Origin: Arcicella sp043769985
Lineage (GTDB): Bacteria > Bacteroidota > Bacteroidia > Cytophagales > Spirosomataceae
DNA length: 64,000 bases
Assembly: GCA_043769985.1 (NCBI GenBank)
Contig: JAYVIV010000253.1
Location: 1-64,000, forward strand
Reading direction: 5' to 3'
Shown: piece by piece, positions 60,495-64,000 of the stretch
How positions within the stretch are numbered: position 1 is the stretch's first letter
Layout of the letters: each line of letters begins with the position of its first letter
Translations under genes and position numbers: made by a program
Notes under the pieces: generated by a model
Database searches by the model: none
Told to the model about the DNA's origin: nothing
Seen by the model: only the letters and a program-made list of their open reading frames with translations

Positions 60495-62402
60495 ATGGCT
60501 AAAAATAACAAATACCAAAAGAAACCAAATTCCCCACAACCATCTGTTAATCAGACAATTGAAAACAAAATCAGTTATCCAAAATCAACGTCCAGCTATG
60601 GGAAATGGCTCGCTATCGGAGTTTTAATTATTACGCTGTTTGTTGCTTTTTCGGATGGATTCGACAATCAATTTGTGGATTGGGACGACCATGTTTATAT
60701 AGAAAATAACTACCTCGTAACGCAACCCAAAAGTCATTATGGAGAAGCATTTAAAAGTCATGTGGCCTTGAATTATCACCCGTTAACGATAGTTTCTTTA
60801 ATGATAAATTCTGCCACGTCAAGTCCAGAGAATCCAAAGGCGTTTATTTTAACTAATTTCTTCCTGCATTTATTCAATACACTCATGGTTTTTTGGTTGA
60901 TTATGCTCTTGACAAAACGCCGATTGATGCCTTCGTTTTTCACCGCTTTATTATTCGCCATTCACCCGATGCGGGTTGAGTCAGTTACTTGGATTTCAGA
61001 GCGAAAAGACGTTCTGTACGGTTTCTTTTTTATTGCAGGATGTATTTCATATTTGTATTATTTAGATTCAGAAAAACAGCGTAAATACTTAATAATCAGT
61101 CTATTATTATTCATATTGTCGTGTTTATCAAAAGCCCAAGCGGTTGTTTTACCCGTCGTTTTCTTGCTGTTTGATTATTGGCGTGACCGTAAAATTGACT
61201 CGAAAGTAATTCTTGAAAAGGTGCCTTTCTTGGCTTTTTCGTTACTCTTCGGTTTGATTGCGACCAATGTTCAAAGTGGCGGAGATTTTCATGGAATGAT
61301 TCACATTATTGGTGAACAACGCTCTGCTTTAAGCATGAAGGTCTTTACAATGTTAGACAGAATTCAATACGCTGGATATGGTTTTATGATGTATTTTTAT
61401 CATTTATTTTTACCCTTAAATCTTTGTACGTTTTATCCTTACGAAGCCACGGGTGCTAATGTAAAATTCTATTCATTTGGGGTAGTTTTTGCCTTAATAG
61501 TCGTTGCACTGACCATTTTATCGGCTCGAAGAACAAAATTATTTCTCTTCGGGATTGGATTTTTTGCAGTCACGGTTGCTTTAGTTTTGCAATTTATTTC
61601 TGTGGGTGCGGCAATCATGGCAGACCGTTATACCTACATTCCATACATCGGATTATTTTTCGTTTTAGCAATGCTTTTGGACAAATTGGCAGAACGAAAT
61701 CAAAGCCTAAAACAAGTAGTTTGGGTGGGTGCGTTTTCGTTTGCTGGATTTTGTTTATTTCAGACCAAAAAGCAAGTTGAAACTTGGCAAAATACGGGTA
61801 CATTATTTGGGCAAATCATTAAACTTTACCCCAATGATTACCGTGCTTATTATACTTATGGAAAGTATGTAGGTGAAAAAGAAGGCAAGTTAGATGAATC
61901 CATTGCTGCCAATTTAAAAGCCATTGAATTAGGTTACAAAGATGATTCTGGACCTTGGGAGAACTTAGGGACGGCTTACGGTATCAAAGGCGATACTCAA
62001 AAAGCGATTGGATTTTTCTCGGAAGCCATCAAACGTGGAGCCAGTACGGGTGAAACATATATGAACCGTGGAATTGCTTATTTCAACCTTAATCAACCAG
62101 CCAAAGCATTGCCCGATTTCGAGAAATCTTTAACCATGAAAAACGAAAAACAAACCCAAGCGAGAGGCTTTTTGGCAACGGCATATTTAGCCACTGGAAA
62201 TGCCACAAAAGCCTTAGAGAATTTCAACCAAGTGATTGACAAAGAGGGCAGTACGGACGCAGTTCATTGGTATAACCGAGGGTTGTCTAAGCAAACTTTG
62301 GGAGATAAATCAGGAGCAATTTCAGACTTCAAAAAGACCTTGGCTCTGCAACCAAATTATGAGGCAGCGAAGAAGAGTTTAGCGGGTTTGGGAGTTAACT
62401 GA
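60495..62402 (+). CDS. TMTC-like membrane protein with TPR repeats
   Basis: A 635-residue protein. After a polar N-terminus come about 10-11 transmembrane helices (about 38-410) with the first loop FDNQFVDWDDHVYIENN, which holds the D-D pair seen in GT-C/PMT-type glycosyltransferases and TMTC proteins, and HPLTIVSLM, FAIHPMRVESVTWISERKD and ADRYTYIPYIGLF. The C-terminal 200 residues are TPR repeats (YYTYGKYVGEKEGKLDESIA, AYFNLNQPAKALPDFEKSL). Proteins of this build are common in Bacteroidota and metazoan TMTCs O-mannosylate proteins; here a glycosyl-transfer role is inferred. The stop codon lies in the left arm of a long inverted repeat. Confidence 0.85.
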   Translation: MAKNNKYQKKPNSPQPSVNQTIENKISYPKSTSSYGKWLAIGVLIITLFVAFSDGFDNQFVDWDDHVYIENNYLVTQPKSHYGEAFKSHVALNYHPLTIVSLMINSATSSPENPKAFILTNFFLHLFNTLMVFWLIMLLTKRRLMPSFFTALLFAIHPMRVESVTWISERKDVLYGFFFIAGCISYLYYLDSEKQRKYLIISLLLFILSCLSKAQAVVLPVVFLLFDYWRDRKIDSKVILEKVPFLAFSLLFGLIATNVQSGGDFHGMIHIIGEQRSALSMKVFTMLDRIQYAGYGFMMYFYHLFLPLNLCTFYPYEATGANVKFYSFGVVFALIVVALTILSARRTKLFLFGIGFFAVTVALVLQFISVGAAIMADRYTYIPYIGLFFVLAMLLDKLAERNQSLKQVVWVGAFSFAGFCLFQTKKQVETWQNTGTLFGQIIKLYPNDYRAYYTYGKYVGEKEGKLDESIAANLKAIELGYKDDSGPWENLGTAYGIKGDTQKAIGFFSEAIKRGASTGETYMNRGIAYFNLNQPAKALPDFEKSLTMKNEKQTQARGFLATAYLATGNATKALENFNQVIDKEGSTDAVHWYNRGLSKQTLGDKSGAISDFKKTLALQPNYEAAKKSLAGLGVN

Positions 62403-62607
62403 TTAGACCACTGATGAGCCCGCAACGGAGTTGGGATTTTACGGATTTACACGGATTTTATTTTATGGTTAATATCATAATTATATCAAAAATATACGTT
62501 TAAGAGATAATGAACTTTGATTAAATATTTGGAGATAAAATCTAAAAGATCCGTAAAATCCGTAAAATCCCAACTCCGTTGCGGGCTCATCAATGGTCTA
62601 ATCACTC
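62400..62607. repeat. Long inverted repeat between convergent genes
   Basis: The left arm starts TGATTAGACCACTGATGAGC at 62400 and extends to about 62447; the right arm is its complement ending at 62604-62607, with one mismatch in about 48 bp, followed by looser pairing of CGGATTT-type repeats. Each arm includes the TGA stop codon of the adjacent gene. It contains CCCGCAACGGAGTTGGGATT, similar in style to CCCGCAGTGGAGCTGC of the repeat at 38550. It likely ends both transcripts. Confidence 0.9.
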
Positions 62608-64000
62608 CACAACCAATTTCCCAGAAACCACCGTTTTCTTTCCACTCAAAATACGATAAAAATACATTCCAGAGGGTAAATTTATATTTTCTGAATCTTC
62701 AACATTTTTCAATTCTTTTTCTAAAACCAAAGCCCCGAATCCGTTGTATAATTGCCATATTTCATCAGTAGGGTTTTTAATTTTGAACTTTAAATCATCG
62801 TATTTTCTAATGGGATTTGGATAAATTAAATACCCATTTTCGCCAAAAACGAAGACCGTTTCACTATTGGAAAAGCCTTCGGAATTATTCTGAAAAATCA
62901 CCTTCATTCGATACGTATTTTCGCCCTGTTCTAATCCATTTTGATACTGATATTTAAACTTACTATCAAAAGGAATAAATTGATATAAATCCTTGAATTC
63001 ACTATCTTCAAGTTTTTGAAAAATGATATATTTTACCCCCACCAATGTTGAAAGTTCCACGTTGATATTTGCCTTTTTATCATCAGGATTATCAACCGTA
63101 AAAGTTCGTAAAAAACATTCAACTCCTTGATTATCAATGGCTAAAACATTACTTCTTATCCCTAATTTTTCATTGTCCAGTATGGGAGCAGCCGCAAAAT
63201 GCTTACCTAAATATTTCTTTTTATTGATAACAATAGATGAACGATTTGTCTGAAAAATAGGCTCAAAATATTGATTCCCTAATTGATAAATTACGTATTT
63301 GTTGACAAAAGTGGGGGCATCCCAAAGCAATAAAAGGGAGTCTGAACAATTATATCCCAACTTGATTTCTAAGGGTTTTGACACACTAAAAGTATCACTC
63401 ACAAAGGCTTTATTGGCAACACTCATTCGTAATTGAGAAGGTGAATAAAACAAGTTTGGGACTTTCCATTTATAAAATCCTTTCGATAAGTCTAAATCAG
63501 CCACTCGTACCCACGAACGACTTCCATTTGGCAAATACTCCAAGATTCCTTTGGTATCAGAAAACGCTGATTTCCAACGAATTAGATTATTTTCATTAGG
63601 TATAATATTATCCTGTCTAAGTGGAAATTGCCATTGAAATTCATCGCCCAATTCCCAATCATAAACCATTGAAAAGGCTTGTGTTCCTCTGGGAATTCTG
63701 AAACCAAAAACCGTAATTAAATATTTGCCTGCTTCGGGATTTTCAATCGTAATTTGTTCCACATTATTAAGTCTGTCACGTTGTCTGGTGGGCAGTTTCT
63801 TGAGCGAATCGACGTTTGGAAAACTGCTCAAGACCCATGGTAAAAACCTGTTACCATTGGGTGAAACTACGGATAAATCAAGGTCATTTATTAAAGCAGT
63901 TGAGGCTTTTTCGATTGCAGGCGGGTCATTCCAAACAATGGTAATTTTAAGATTTCGGGCATTTGAAGGCACCGAAACACTATAAGTTTGGGTAATAGAA
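62602..64000 (-). CDS. C-terminal part of a secreted S8-type protease with T9SS sorting tail (partial)
   Basis: The reading frame is open to the window edge (position 64000), so only the last 465 or so residues are seen. They begin with a jelly-roll C-terminal domain that follows subtilisin domains in this phylum (KITIVWNDPPAIEKASTALI, NDLDLSVVSPNG, and PEAGKYLITVFG). Next are fibronectin-like segments (about 130-360) and a type A T9SS sorting domain (YLIYPNPIRKYDDLKFKI, LPSGMYFYRILSGKKTVVSG). The catalytic domain would lie beyond the window, so the protease call rests on the P-domain-like part. The product is expected on the cell surface or outside. Confidence 0.75.
   Translation of the reverse strand, partial: SITQTYSVSVPSNARNLKITIVWNDPPAIEKASTALINDLDLSVVSPNGNRFLPWVLSSFPNVDSLKKLPTRQRDRLNNVEQITIENPEAGKYLITVFGFRIPRGTQAFSMVYDWELGDEFQWQFPLRQDNIIPNENNLIRWKSAFSDTKGILEYLPNGSRSWVRVADLDLSKGFYKWKVPNLFYSPSQLRMSVANKAFVSDTFSVSKPLEIKLGYNCSDSLLLLWDAPTFVNKYVIYQLGNQYFEPIFQTNRSSIVINKKKYLGKHFAAAPILDNEKLGIRSNVLAIDNQGVECFLRTFTVDNPDDKKANINVELSTLVGVKYIIFQKLEDSEFKDLYQFIPFDSKFKYQYQNGLEQGENTYRMKVIFQNNSEGFSNSETVFVFGENGYLIYPNPIRKYDDLKFKIKNPTDEIWQLYNGFGALVLEKELKNVEDSENINLPSGMYFYRILSGKKTVVSGKLVVE

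Noticed and set aside
19..64000. tRNA, rRNA or insertion-sequence genes
   Set aside because: No cloverleaf with a CCA-type acceptor, rRNA segment or transposase frame was recognised on reading both strands, though a covariance scan was not possible.

Overview
The window looks like chromosomal DNA from a low-GC member of the Bacteroidota, most likely order Cytophagales (an Emticicia/Runella/Arcicella-like organism). The grounds are a SusC/SusD pair, lipoprotein signal peptides, a type IX secretion C-terminal tail, PKD-like surface proteins, an LPS-type housekeeping set (kdsA, murB, wecB), and A-rich leaders instead of clear Shine-Dalgarno sites. No rRNA, tRNA, CRISPR array, insertion-sequence transposase or prophage was seen.

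Layout. 1-13 kb: a minus-strand nutrient-uptake operon, susC, susD, two very large FG-GAP/UnbV lipoproteins and a sugar-porter MFS transporter, with hairpins between susC/susD and between susD and the next gene. 13-23 kb: a YdiJ-like FAD/Fe-S 2-hydroxyacid dehydrogenase, an AI-2E-family membrane protein, an M15 peptidase, an EamA transporter, a NagB-like enzyme, a GNAT acetyltransferase, ispF and a lipoprotein hydrolase. 23-33 kb: a Uma2-type nuclease, an MFS transporter divergent from a Gfo/Idh/MocA oxidoreductase, a two-gene ATPase/nuclease-like module, a prolyl oligopeptidase, a HigBA toxin-antitoxin pair and a frameshifted LamG-domain gene. 33-44 kb: a surface-polysaccharide cluster (methyltransferases, GT4 and GT2 glycosyltransferases, Wzx-like flippase, WecB, FkbM). 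44-64 kb: a reprolysin-type metalloprotease with four PKD-like repeats, a sugar isomerase and oxidoreductase operon split by an ATPase-TOPRIM gene, a Septu-like ATPase/HNH pair, a serine hydrolase, a SPOR lipoprotein, murB, a second copy of the ATPase/nuclease-like module, kdsA, def, a TMTC-like TPR membrane protein and the 3' part of a secreted S8-type protease.

Two themes stand out. First, four conflict-type modules sit singly between housekeeping genes: two paralogous copies of an ATPase plus ~183-aa protein pair (26.8-28.7 and 56.8-58.7 kb), an ATPase-TOPRIM protein (48.7-50.3 kb) and a Septu-like pair (51.7-53.7 kb). I cannot assign the duplicated pair to a named defence system. Second, several families of palindromic repeats have spread through the region. 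They act as likely terminators between genes, but they also lie in frame inside genes (a YdiJ-like dehydrogenase and a glycosyltransferase), supply C-terminal tails and stop codons (flippase, a GT4 enzyme), and form the linker that joins a GT4 and a GT2 domain into one polypeptide.
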